A stretch of DNA of 64,000 nt from Bog-473 sp963781955 (GTDB lineage: Bacteria > Actinomycetota > Acidimicrobiia > Acidimicrobiales > RAAP-2), in the NCBI GenBank assembly GCA_963781955.1, contig CAWAHU010000001.1, forward strand, positions 434,001 to 498,000. The letters run 5' to 3'. Numbering within the stretch: the first letter of the stretch is position 1; each line of letters begins with the position of its first letter. Of the stretch, positions 8,962 through 16,527 are shown piece by piece. The position numbers were made by a program, and so were the translations under genes. The notes under the pieces are model-generated. The model was not told the origin of the DNA and did no database searches. It was given only the letters and a program-made list of their open reading frames with translations.

Positions 8962-9390
8962 ATGGCCAATACGACCACGATCACCGGGAACCTGACCCGC
9001 GAACCCGAGATCCGATACACCCGTGAGGGACAGCCGACCACCCAGTTCGGCGTGGCCGTGAACCGGCGCTGGCAGGACCGTTCCACCCAGGAGTGGCAGG
9101 AGTCGGCATCGTTCTTCGACGTGGTCTGCTGGCGGGAGCTGGCCGAGAACGTCGCTCTGACCCTCACCAAGGGCATGCGGGTCGTGGTGACGGGTCGCCT
9201 GGAGCAGCGCAGCTGGGAGACCGAGGAGGGTGAGCATCGGACCAAGGTCGAGATCACGGCGGAGGAGGTCGGTCCGAGCCTCCGCTTCGCCACGGCCGAC
9301 GTGCACAAGGTCGAGCGGCGTACGTCGGCCAACCGCGAGGCAGGCGACGCGGAGGCGGATGCCGACGAATCCGTGCCGGTTGAGGCATGA
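8962..9390 (+). CDS. ssb: Single-stranded DNA-binding protein
   Basis: OB-fold protein that coats single-stranded DNA in replication and repair. The 142-residue product opens with the typical TTTITGNLTREPEIRYT and carries WQESASFFDVVCWRELAENV and KGMRVVVTGRLEQRSWE. It ends in an acidic tail (EADADESVPVEA) but lacks the DDDIPF-like tip that binds partner proteins, so it may be a second, SsbB-like paralogue. The ATG at 8962 has GCGAGG about 6 nt upstream. The stop overlaps a small downstream gene (ATGA). Confidence 0.9.
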   Translation: MANTTTITGNLTREPEIRYTREGQPTTQFGVAVNRRWQDRSTQEWQESASFFDVVCWRELAENVALTLTKGMRVVVTGRLEQRSWETEEGEHRTKVEITAEEVGPSLRFATADVHKVERRTSANREAGDAEADADESVPVEA

Positions 9391-9593
9391 GCGTGGCCGC
9401 TTGGGTGACCACGGCCGGGTGGCCGGGCCTCACCGCGTGGACGGCTCGCCACCTGGATGTGGCGCCCATATTGAGTGCGATGGCCATCGCCGCGGCGACA
9501 GCGGTCACCGCGCTGGTGCTCGGCGGCACAGGTGGCGCGGTGCTCCGCCTGTGCCGCCGGGGGAGTGCGGGCCGGCGGTCAACTCACGGATGA
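9387..9593 (+). CDS. Possible small membrane protein coupled to ssb
   Basis: 68 residues starting in an ATGA overlap with the ssb stop. One hydrophobic segment (about 28-50, rich in Ala/Val/Leu/Gly) is followed by a basic tail (RLCRRGSAGRRS), predicting a single-pass inner-membrane protein with the tail inside. I know no family. The overlap argues for translation, but chance open frames are frequent at this G+C, so support is moderate. Confidence 0.42.
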   Translation: MSVAAWVTTAGWPGLTAWTARHLDVAPILSAMAIAAATAVTALVLGGTGGAVLRLCRRGSAGRRSTHG

Positions 9594-9623
9594 AGCATGG
9601 CGCCGGGGCTCCGGCGCCGGGTC

Positions 9624-10097
9624 TCAAGCCCCGGCGCCGTCCTCGGTGTCGCCGTCACCGGCCTCGGTCTCGTAGGTGAGCGAGAGCGAGTTGACGCAGT
9701 AGCGCAACCCGGTATCCGTGGGCCCGTCGGGGAACACGTGGCCGAGGTGGCCACCGCAGCGGGCACAGAGGATCTCGGTGCGCGTCATGAAGTGGCTGCG
9801 GTCGGTCCGCTCCACGATGGTTCCGGCCGCACGGGCGCGGTCGAAGCTGGGCCAGCCGGATCCCGAGTCGAACTTGGCATCGGTGCCGAACAGCTCGGCG
9901 CCGCAACCGGCGCAGCGGAACACACCCTCGCCGTCGACGTGGAGCAACTCGCCCGACCATGCCGGTTCGGTCCCGGCCCGGCGCAGGACGGCGTAGCGGT
10001 CCGGTGACAGCTCAGAGCGCCACTCCTCGTCGGTCTTCGTGACCTCGAAGGTCTCGGCCTGCTCGGGAGACTTGGTGTCGGACTTGCGGGTGAACAT
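9624..10097 (-). CDS. msrB: Peptide-methionine (R)-S-oxide reductase
   Basis: Repairs oxidised methionine by reducing the R-sulfoxide. The 157-residue product has the zinc site as two CxxC pairs (Cys62/65 in RCAGCGAELF and Cys111/114 in CARCGGHLGH), the motif SGSGWPSF, and the catalytic Cys134 in RYCVNSLSL. The ATG at 10097 has a well-placed AAAGG about 8 nt upstream on the minus strand; an upstream in-frame TTG lies inside a leader repeat and is less likely. The tail is Gly/Asp/Glu-rich. It is expressed separately from the amidohydrolase upstream. Confidence 0.94.
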   Translation of the reverse strand: MFTRKSDTKSPEQAETFEVTKTDEEWRSELSPDRYAVLRRAGTEPAWSGELLHVDGEGVFRCAGCGAELFGTDAKFDSGSGWPSFDRARAAGTIVERTDRSHFMTRTEILCARCGGHLGHVFPDGPTDTGLRYCVNSLSLTYETEAGDGDTEDGAGA

Positions 10098-10112
10098 GGT
10101 GGAACCCTTTCT

Positions 10113-10151
10113 TCCAAAGATGTCCAAAGATGAGAACCACCCTTCGGGCGG
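10113..10151 (-). promoter_or_regulatory. msrB leader: tandem 10-mer and small hairpin
   Basis: The 10-mer TCCAAAGATG (+ strand) occurs twice without a gap, at 10113-10122 and 10123-10132, starting 16 nt upstream of the msrB ATG. Just beyond it, 10137-10151 (CCACCCTTCGGGCGG) can fold into a six-pair stem with one wobble pair. Tandem sites can bind a regulator and the hairpin could end transcription from the amidohydrolase gene; both roles are inference. Confidence 0.45.
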
Positions 10152-10176
10152 ATTTGTTTCTCCCCGGGGGCCTCCT

Positions 10177-11382
10177 TCAGGTCGCCAGGGTGCGGGCGGC
10201 GCTGCCCATCAGGTAGAGGAAGTTCTCGGCGTAGAACCGGCGTCGGACCTCCTCGGAAGCGTCGCCCAGGGAGGCCTCGAAGCGCTCGAGGGGCCTCCGG
10301 CCCCCCTCGACGTGCGGGAAGTCGGACGAGAACAACACCAGGTCGGCACCCGCCTGCTCGACAATCCACCCGACGTCCTCGGTGGGGTACGGCGTGAAGC
10401 GGACCTGGCGGTGGACGTAGTCGCTCGGCCGGAGGGCGAGGGCCCGGAGGCGCTCTTCGTGGCGGGCGAAGGCCTCGAAGGCCGACTCCATCTGGCGCAG
10501 CCACGAGGGCACCCAGATCGCCCCCTGCTCGATCACGCCGATGTGCAGGTCCGGGAACCGATCGAGTACGCCGTCGAAGATGAGCGTCGCCAGAGTCTGC
10601 GCCGGCGGACCGGGGATGCCCATGTAGTCGACCGAGCGAAAGTTCTCCTCGCCGCCGTGGAAGTCGGGCGGGACGGGCTTGCCGTTCACGAAGTAGTGCG
10701 GGTCGATGAGCGTTCCCGTCCCGCCGACGTGGAAGACGACGGGGATCCCGGCCTCCTCGGCTCGCGCCCAGACGCCGTCAAGGTCGCTGTGGCTGGGTGA
10801 GAACTCCGGGGGGCAGCCCGAAGCCACGAGGAGTGCCGCCGCACCCTGGTCGATCGAGTCTGCCGCGCTGCTGACCGCCCGCACCGGGTCGACGAGCGGG
10901 ACGTAACAGGTGGCCAGCAGCCGCCGGTCCACTGCGCAGAACTCGAGCATGCCGCGGTTGTGGGCCCGTGCCGCCGCGTGGGCGAAGTCCGCGTCCTGGT
11001 GCTCCATGTCGTGCAGGCGGCTGTTGTGGAACGTGTTGAACACGAGTTGGCTGGAGAACCCGAGGAGGTCCAGGGCTCGCGGGCGGTCCTCCGCGATGAA
11101 CGAGCCGGTGGCGGCGAAGTTCTTGCGCGCCATGATCTCGGCCTCCTCGGTGGCGCGGTAGTCGGCCGAGGCATGCCTGGCCCGCAGCCGCTCGAACGAT
11201 GCCACGAGGTCACGCTGCTGCTCGTCGGGGTCCCCGGTCTGGCGCAGCTCGTTACCGCTCGGGTACTTGAGCACCGGCATGCGGTCCCGCCACGACGCCT
11301 CGGCGTGGTCGCGCAACCACGTCGGCGTCTCCATGATGTGGGCGTCCGCGTCGTGGACCACCCGGCCCTGGGCGTACGGCAC
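10177..11382 (-). CDS. Amidohydrolase-family (ACMSD-like) TIM-barrel metal enzyme
   Basis: 401-residue member of the amidohydrolase-2 family, TIM-barrel metal-dependent hydrolases or decarboxylases. The N-terminal metal motif appears as HDADAHIME. Further conserved parts are ARAHNRGMLEFC, the strand PVVFHVGGTG, the loop FPDLHIGVIEQGAIW and the C-terminal metal aspartate in LVLFSSDFPHVEG. The GTG at 11382 was chosen because homologous sequence begins there and GATACT lies 7 nt upstream. It diverges from the FadE30-type operon across 217 bp, so a shared catabolic role is plausible. The substrate is unknown. Confidence 0.84.
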   Translation of the reverse strand: MPYAQGRVVHDADAHIMETPTWLRDHAEASWRDRMPVLKYPSGNELRQTGDPDEQQRDLVASFERLRARHASADYRATEEAEIMARKNFAATGSFIAEDRPRALDLLGFSSQLVFNTFHNSRLHDMEHQDADFAHAAARAHNRGMLEFCAVDRRLLATCYVPLVDPVRAVSSAADSIDQGAAALLVASGCPPEFSPSHSDLDGVWARAEEAGIPVVFHVGGTGTLIDPHYFVNGKPVPPDFHGGEENFRSVDYMGIPGPPAQTLATLIFDGVLDRFPDLHIGVIEQGAIWVPSWLRQMESAFEAFARHEERLRALALRPSDYVHRQVRFTPYPTEDVGWIVEQAGADLVLFSSDFPHVEGGRRPLERFEASLGDASEEVRRRFYAENFLYLMGSAARTLAT

Positions 11383-11548
11383 GAGAGCGAGTATCCCAGG
11401 ATCGGCCGTACGATGCCCGCGTGGGGGCGGACATGGTGTCCGGGCTGCTCGAAGAGGTCGGGGTACCGTGACCCCGCCCCGCTGGGGGCGGCCCACCTCT
11501 CCCGTCGGCTCCCACCCGCCTGCTCGGGTCGCTGGTGGGGAGGCGGCC

Positions 11549-11567
11549 ACCTGACGGTCCGTCAGGT
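11549..11567 (+). promoter_or_regulatory. 19-bp palindromic operator in front of the fadE30-type operon
   Basis: ACCTGACGGTCCGTCAGGT is a perfect inverted repeat with 9-bp arms around one central T. It is nested in a wider repeat, GCGGCCACC (11543-11551) and GGTGGCCGC (11569-11577). It ends 18 bp before the proposed -10 (TACGCT, 11586-11591), so it sits over the -35 region, where bound repressor would block polymerase. Size and TGAC/GTCA half-sites resemble TetR-family operators. It does not match the mycobacterial KstR2 box (AnCAAGnnCTTGnT). Confidence 0.75.
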
Positions 11568-11585
11568 CGGTGGCCGCCGCTTCGC

Positions 11586-11591
11586 TACGCT
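11586..11591 (+). promoter_or_regulatory. -10 element for a leaderless fadE30-type transcript
   Basis: TACGCT ends 8 nt before the ATG at 11600, the spacing expected when transcription starts at or next to the start codon. No ribosome-binding site lies between them. The same layout recurs at many genes in this window. Confidence 0.55.
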
Positions 11592-11599
11592 CCCGGGCC

Positions 11600-12805
11600 A
11601 TGGATCTGCGGGACCGCCCCGAGGACGTTGCGTTCCGCCTCGAGATCCGTCGATTCCTCGAGGAGCACCTGGTGGGGGAGTTCGCCGAGCTCGGCGGGCG
11701 GGGGGGTTCAGGCGACGAGACGTTCGGCTTCGAGGTGCGCCGGCGCTGGGAGAAGGTGCTGGCCGACGGCGGCTGGACCTGCCTCGGCTGGCCGGTGGAG
11801 CACGGCGGGCGCGGTGCCTCCATGAGCGAGCAGGTCATCTTCAACGAGGAGTACGTGCGGGCCGGAGCGCCGGGTCGGGTCAACGTCATGGGCGAGGGGC
11901 TGCTCGGGCCCACGCTGATCTACTACGGCACCCCCGAGCAGCGGGCCCGCTTCCTGCCTCCGATCGTCGCCGGTGGCGAGCTGTGGTGCCAGGGCTACTC
12001 GGAGCCGGACGCCGGCAGCGACCTGGCCAACGTCAAGACGCGGGCGGCTCGCGACGGCGACCAGTGGGTCGTCACCGGGCAGAAGATCTGGACCTCGCTG
12101 GCCCACCAGGCCGACTGGTGCTTCGTGGTGTGCCGCACCGATCCCGACGCGGCCCGCCACAAGGGCCTGTCCTACCTCCTCGTTCCCATGAACCAGCCCG
12201 GTGTCGAGGTGCGGCCCATCACGCAGCTCACCCGCACGAGCGAATTCAACGAGGTGTTCTTCGACGGGGCCCGCACCAACGTCGACAACGTGGTGGGCGG
12301 CGTGGGCGACGGCTGGCGGGTGGCCCTGGCCACCCTGGCCTTCGAGCGCGGCGTGGCCCTGCTGGGTCACCAGCTGAGCTTCCGACGAGAGCTCGACCGG
12401 ATCGTGGCCCTGGCGCAGGACAACGGCCGGGCGTCCGATCCCGCCGTACGCCAGCGGCTGGCCCGGGCCCACGTCGAGCTCACGATCATGCGCTACAACA
12501 CGCTGCGCAGCCTCTCGGGCGTCGACGGGCCGGCGGCGCCGCCCGAAGCGTCGATCGCCAAGCTGTACTGGGGCAGCTGGCACCGCCGGCTGGGCGAGCT
12601 GGCCATGGACGTCCTGGGCGCCCGGGCGACCGTGCTCGACGGTCAGCCGCTGCCCGACAACGGCTCCTACGGGCTGGGCGAGCTGCAGCGCTCCTTCCTC
12701 TTCGCCCGCTCCGAGACGATCTACGGCGGGTCCAACGAGATCCAGCGCAACATCATCGGCGAACGGGTCCTCGGCCTGCCGCCCGAGCCGAAGGGAGCAG
12801 CATGA
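11600..12805 (+). CDS. fadE30: Acyl-CoA dehydrogenase, FadE30-like
   Basis: FAD enzyme of 401 residues that introduces an alpha,beta double bond into an acyl-CoA. It resembles mycobacterial FadE30 of steroid C/D-ring breakdown as I remember it: LTCLGW-type block (WTCLGWPVEHGGRG), LLGPTLIYYGTPEQ, ELWCQGYSEPDAGSDLANV, QKIWTSLAHQADWCFV, SEFNEVFFDGART and the C-terminal SETIYGGSNEIQRNII. The ATG at 11600 is set by the leaderless -10. The stop overlaps the next start (ATGA), and fadE30-ipdF-fadD3 form a coupled unit as in Mycobacterium. Substrate assignment is by analogy. Confidence 0.85.
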   Translation: MDLRDRPEDVAFRLEIRRFLEEHLVGEFAELGGRGGSGDETFGFEVRRRWEKVLADGGWTCLGWPVEHGGRGASMSEQVIFNEEYVRAGAPGRVNVMGEGLLGPTLIYYGTPEQRARFLPPIVAGGELWCQGYSEPDAGSDLANVKTRAARDGDQWVVTGQKIWTSLAHQADWCFVVCRTDPDAARHKGLSYLLVPMNQPGVEVRPITQLTRTSEFNEVFFDGARTNVDNVVGGVGDGWRVALATLAFERGVALLGHQLSFRRELDRIVALAQDNGRASDPAVRQRLARAHVELTIMRYNTLRSLSGVDGPAAPPEASIAKLYWGSWHRRLGELAMDVLGARATVLDGQPLPDNGSYGLGELQRSFLFARSETIYGGSNEIQRNIIGERVLGLPPEPKGAA

Positions 12806-13635
12806 GCACGAGCACGAGCACGAGCCTGGACGCGTCGTTCGACCCGCCCCCGCCGCCGACGCCCCCGGGCGGGCACGGGCTGCTCGAGGGGAAGGTGGTG
12901 CTGGTGACGGCAGCGGCCGGGACGGGCATCGGCTCGGCGACGGCGCGTCGCTGCCTCGAAGAAGGGGCGGCCGTGGTGGTTTCCGACGCCCACACCCGTC
13001 GTCTGGGCGAGACCGCCGAGGAACTGGCCACCGAGGTCGGCGCCGACGGCCCGGCGCGCGTGCACCAGCTGGTGTGCGACGTGCGCGACGAGGCGCAGGT
13101 GCAGGCCCTCTACGACGGGGCCGTCGCCCGCTTCGGCCGGGTCGACGTGGCCGTGCACAACGCGGGCCTGGGCGGGACCGTACCCCTGGTCGAGATGACC
13201 GACGAACAGTGGACGACCGTGCTCGACATCACGCTCACCGGCACCTTCCGCTGCACCCGGGCGGCACTCACCCGGATGCTCCCCCGCGAGTCGGGCGTCA
13301 TCGTGAACAACGCGTCGGTGCTCGGCTGGCGGGCCCAGCCCGGCCAAGCCCACTACGCGGCGGCCAAGGCCGGGGTGATGGCCCTCACCCGCTGTGCGGC
13401 GGCCGAGGCGGCCCCGGCCGGCGTACGCGTGAACGCGGTCGCACCCAGCCTGGCCGAGCACCCGTTCCTCAACCGGTCGATCCCAGACGAGGATCTCGCC
13501 GTCCTGCGCCGCCGCGAGCTCTTCGGCCGCGGCGCCGAGGTCTGGGAGGTGGCCAACGTGATCGTGTTCCTGGCCAGTGACTACTCGTCGTACATGTCCG
13601 GGGAGGTCGTCGCCGTGAGCAGCCAGCACCCGTGA
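12802..13635 (+). CDS. ipdF: Short-chain dehydrogenase, IpdF-like
   Basis: NAD(P)-dependent oxidoreductase of 277 residues. After a Thr/Ser/Pro-rich start, GHGLLEGKVVLVTAAAGTG opens the Rossmann fold, with cofactor glycines at about 40, 42 and 44. NNAS, VLGWRAQPGQAHY and YAAAK supply the Asn/Ser/Tyr/Lys catalytic set, and the end reads LASDYSSYMSGEVVAVSSQ. These blocks closely resemble mycobacterial IpdF (Rv3559c type), which reduces a hydroxy intermediate of the steroid-derived HIP side chain. It overlaps fadE30 by 4 bp and fadD3 by 4 bp (GTGA). Confidence 0.85.
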   Translation: MSTSTSTSLDASFDPPPPPTPPGGHGLLEGKVVLVTAAAGTGIGSATARRCLEEGAAVVVSDAHTRRLGETAEELATEVGADGPARVHQLVCDVRDEAQVQALYDGAVARFGRVDVAVHNAGLGGTVPLVEMTDEQWTTVLDITLTGTFRCTRAALTRMLPRESGVIVNNASVLGWRAQPGQAHYAAAKAGVMALTRCAAAEAAPAGVRVNAVAPSLAEHPFLNRSIPDEDLAVLRRRELFGRGAEVWEVANVIVFLASDYSSYMSGEVVAVSSQHP

Positions 13636-15371
13636 GTGCAGCGGAAGGAGCGACGGGCGGGGGCGGCACGGGCATCGGCGGCACGCCGGTCGACCAGGAG
13701 GACCCGCGGGCGGACCTCATCTGGGGTACGGTGCCGCGGCTGGTCGACGACGCAGCGCAGCGCCACGGAGCCTTCGAGGCGCTGGTCGACGGCGACCGCC
13801 GCCTCACGTACGCCGAGCTGGCGCCAGAAGTGGACCGCTACGCTCGCGGTTTCGTGGCCATCGGCGTCGAAGCCGGCGAGCGCGTGGCGATCTGGGCGCC
13901 CAACTGCGCCGAGTGGATGCTGGCCGCCCTGGGCGTGCTGCGCGCCGGCGCAGTCCTGGTGCCACTCAACACCCGCTTCAAGGGGGGCGAGGCTGCCTAC
14001 ATCGTGCGCACCTCTGGCGCCACCACGTTGCTCACGGTGCGCGGGTTCCTCGGCGTGGACTACCCGGCCCTCCTCGTTGGGGAGGACACGGGCCCGCTCG
14101 GGCGCATCGTGCTGCTCAAGGGGGAGGGTGGCGACCCCACGGGACTCCGGGTCGGGCAGGACGGCGTGGCAGTCCCCGTGATCGGGCAGGCCGCGTTCCT
14201 CGCCGCCGGCGACGCCGTCGATCCGTCGGCCACCGCGGCGCGAGCAGCCGAGGTGCGGCCAGAGGGCGTCTCGGACCTGATCTTCACCTCGGGCACGACA
14301 GGGCACCCCAAGGGGGCGGCCACCACACACGCGCAGAGCCTGCGCACGTTCGGGACGTGGTCCTCCGTCGTGGGCCTGACCGCCGGTGACCGCTATCTCG
14401 TGGTCAATCCGTTCTTCCACACGTTCGGGTACAAGGCGGGCATCCTGGCCTGCCTGATGGCGGGGGCGACCGTGGTGCCCGAGCCGGTGTTCGACGCCGA
14501 AGCGGTGATGGCGCGCATCGAGGCCGAGCACATCAGCGTGCTCCCCGGGCCGCCGACGCTCTACCAGACGCTGCTCGCCGACCCCCGCCGCGCCGAGCGC
14601 GACCTCTCGTCGCTGCGACTGGGTGTCACGGGCGCCGCCGTGGTACCGGTCGAGCTGGTACGAGCCATGAGCGACGAGCTCGGCTTCGACACCGTGCTGA
14701 CCGCCTACGGGCTCACCGAGTCCTGCGGCACGGTCACCATGTGCCGGCGGGGCGACCCGCCCGACGTCGTGGCGCGGACGTCGGGACGGGCCATCCCGGG
14801 CCTCGAGGTGCGCCTCGTGGCCGGGGGCGCCGAGGTGCCGGCGGGCGAGCCGGGTGAGATCGTCGTACGCGGCTACACGGTGATGCCCGGTTACTGGGGC
14901 GACGAGGAGGCCACGGCCGAGACGATCGACGCCGACGGCTGGCTGCACACCGGCGACGTCGGCGTGATGGACGAGGCGGGCAACGTCACGATCACCGACC
15001 GCGTGAAGGACATGTACGTGGTGGGGGGATTCAACGCCTACCCGGCCGAGATCGAGGCCATCTTGCGGGGTCACGACGCGGTGGCCCAGGTGGCCGTCAT
15101 CGGCGTACCCGACGAGCGCATGGGCGAGGTGGGCTGCGCGTACGTGGTCCCGGCGCCGGGCGCCACGGCCGGAGCGGACCACGACGAGGTGGCCCAGGCC
15201 GTCCTGGGTTGGTCACGCGGCGCCATGGCCAACTACAAAGTCCCACGCAGCGTGGTGCTGGTCGACGAGCTGCCGGTGAACGCCAGCGGCAAGGTGCTCA
15301 AGCGCGAGCTGCGCGAGCGCCACGCCGGGGGAGCCGACCAGGAGTTCTCAGCAACGAGAGGAGCGAACTAG
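13632..15371 (+). CDS. fadD3: Acyl-CoA synthetase, FadD3-like
   Basis: Adenylate-forming ligase of 579 residues that activates a carboxylic acid to its CoA ester. Motifs are the AMP-binding TSGTTGHPKG, NPFFHTFGYKAGILACLMAG, the YGLTE adenine motif, GWLHTGDVG and the C-terminal lysine in NASGKVLKRELR. The central part matches the FadD3 pattern (VLPGPPTLYQTLL, VTGAAVVPVELV); FadD3 of mycobacteria activates HIP, the two-ring residue of cholesterol. The GTG at 13632 overlaps the ipdF stop, and the TAG stop shares one base with the adh start. The Gly-rich first 20 residues may be untranslated. Confidence 0.86.
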   Translation: MSAAEGATGGGGTGIGGTPVDQEDPRADLIWGTVPRLVDDAAQRHGAFEALVDGDRRLTYAELAPEVDRYARGFVAIGVEAGERVAIWAPNCAEWMLAALGVLRAGAVLVPLNTRFKGGEAAYIVRTSGATTLLTVRGFLGVDYPALLVGEDTGPLGRIVLLKGEGGDPTGLRVGQDGVAVPVIGQAAFLAAGDAVDPSATAARAAEVRPEGVSDLIFTSGTTGHPKGAATTHAQSLRTFGTWSSVVGLTAGDRYLVVNPFFHTFGYKAGILACLMAGATVVPEPVFDAEAVMARIEAEHISVLPGPPTLYQTLLADPRRAERDLSSLRLGVTGAAVVPVELVRAMSDELGFDTVLTAYGLTESCGTVTMCRRGDPPDVVARTSGRAIPGLEVRLVAGGAEVPAGEPGEIVVRGYTVMPGYWGDEEATAETIDADGWLHTGDVGVMDEAGNVTITDRVKDMYVVGGFNAYPAEIEAILRGHDAVAQVAVIGVPDERMGEVGCAYVVPAPGATAGADHDEVAQAVLGWSRGAMANYKVPRSVVLVDELPVNASGKVLKRELRERHAGGADQEFSATRGAN

Positions 15372-16480
15372 TGCGAGGCATCGTCTACACGGGGGAGGGC
15401 GTCGAGGTCACCGACGCGCTCGAGGTGCGCGCACCGGGGCCCAAGGAGGTCCACGTGCGGATCCAGGCGGCCGGGGTGTGCCACTCCGACCTGTCGGTGA
15501 TCGACAAGACCATCCCGTTCCCCGCCCCGGCCGTTCTCGGCCACGAAGGAGCCGGCGTGGTGGAAACGGTGGGCGACGCCGTCACCTCGCTCGAGCCGGG
15601 TGACCACGTGGTGATCGCCACGCTGGCCAGCTGCGGCGCCTGCAGCGCGTGCAGTACCGGGCACCCGACCTGGTGCCGCAGCTCGCTCGGGAACATCACC
15701 AAGCCGTTCACCTTCAAGGGAGAGCCGGCGTTCAACTTCGCCGGCTCGTCGGTCTTCTCGGAGGTGACGGTGGTGAACGAGGTCCAGGCGGTGAAGATCC
15801 CTGACGACGTCCCCTTCACGTCTGCCTGTCTCATCGGCTGTGGTGTCCTGACCGGGGCCGGCACCGTGCTCAACCGGGCCAAGGTGCAGCCGGGTGACAC
15901 CGCAGCCGTGTTCGGTGTCGGCGGTGTCGGCCTCAACGTGATCCAGGCCCTGCGCATCGTCGGGGCGACCCGCATCGTCGCCGTCGACACGGTGGCGGCC
16001 AAGGAGGACCTCGGCCGCCAGTTCGGCGCCACCGACTTCGTCGACGCCTCCGCGGGCGACGCCGCCGCGGCGGTGCGCGCGCTGCTGCCCGACCCCTCGA
16101 AAGGCCCGGGCGGGCACCTGTTCCCCTCGGGGGGCGTCACGTGGGCGTTCGACTGCGTCGGCCATCCCGCCGTCCTGCGCAGCGCGCTGGACTGCCTCGA
16201 CTGGGGCGGCACCGCGGTGGCCATCGGGATCCCGCCCCGGGGCACCGAGGTGGCGGTTGACATCAACACGCTGGCCTACGTCGACCGGGGGCTCATCGGG
16301 TGCCGCTACGGGTCGGCCCGGCCGCACCACGACATCCCCCTGATGATCGACTTCTACAAGAACGGCCACCTCATGCTCGACGAACTGGTGTCGCTGACCC
16401 GCCCGCTCGAGCGTTTCGGCGACGTGGTCGACGAGATGCACGCCGGGCGGGTGGCGCGCGGCGTCCTCACCTTCGACTAG
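15371..16480 (+). CDS. Zinc-dependent medium-chain alcohol dehydrogenase
   Basis: 369-residue MDR-family dehydrogenase of the class III/AdhE1-like group. GVCHSD and GHEGAG give the catalytic zinc ligands, CGACSACSTGHPTWC holds the four structural-zinc cysteines, and VFGVGGVGLNV is the nucleotide-binding glycine motif. The GTG at 15371 shares its first base with the fadD3 stop (TAGTG), so it belongs to the same coupled operon and probably oxidises or reduces an intermediate there, or supports the pathway with an alcohol/aldehyde step. The exact substrate is unknown. It ends the operon; the next gene follows 47 bp later. Confidence 0.88.
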   Translation: MRGIVYTGEGVEVTDALEVRAPGPKEVHVRIQAAGVCHSDLSVIDKTIPFPAPAVLGHEGAGVVETVGDAVTSLEPGDHVVIATLASCGACSACSTGHPTWCRSSLGNITKPFTFKGEPAFNFAGSSVFSEVTVVNEVQAVKIPDDVPFTSACLIGCGVLTGAGTVLNRAKVQPGDTAAVFGVGGVGLNVIQALRIVGATRIVAVDTVAAKEDLGRQFGATDFVDASAGDAAAAVRALLPDPSKGPGGHLFPSGGVTWAFDCVGHPAVLRSALDCLDWGGTAVAIGIPPRGTEVAVDINTLAYVDRGLIGCRYGSARPHHDIPLMIDFYKNGHLMLDELVSLTRPLERFGDVVDEMHAGRVARGVLTFD

Positions 16481-16527
16481 AAACGCGATGTGCTGACGGC
16501 GGGACGGCAGGCGGAGGCGGAGCGGGC

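Noticed and set aside
11549..11567. KstR2 binding site
   Set aside because: The palindrome lacks the CAAGnnCTTG core, so it is reported as an unassigned TetR-like operator.
10960..12801. Long upstream extension of the ipdF frame
   Set aside because: It overlaps fadE30 and the amidohydrolase and reads as Arg/Gly-rich noise; family sequence begins only after 12802.
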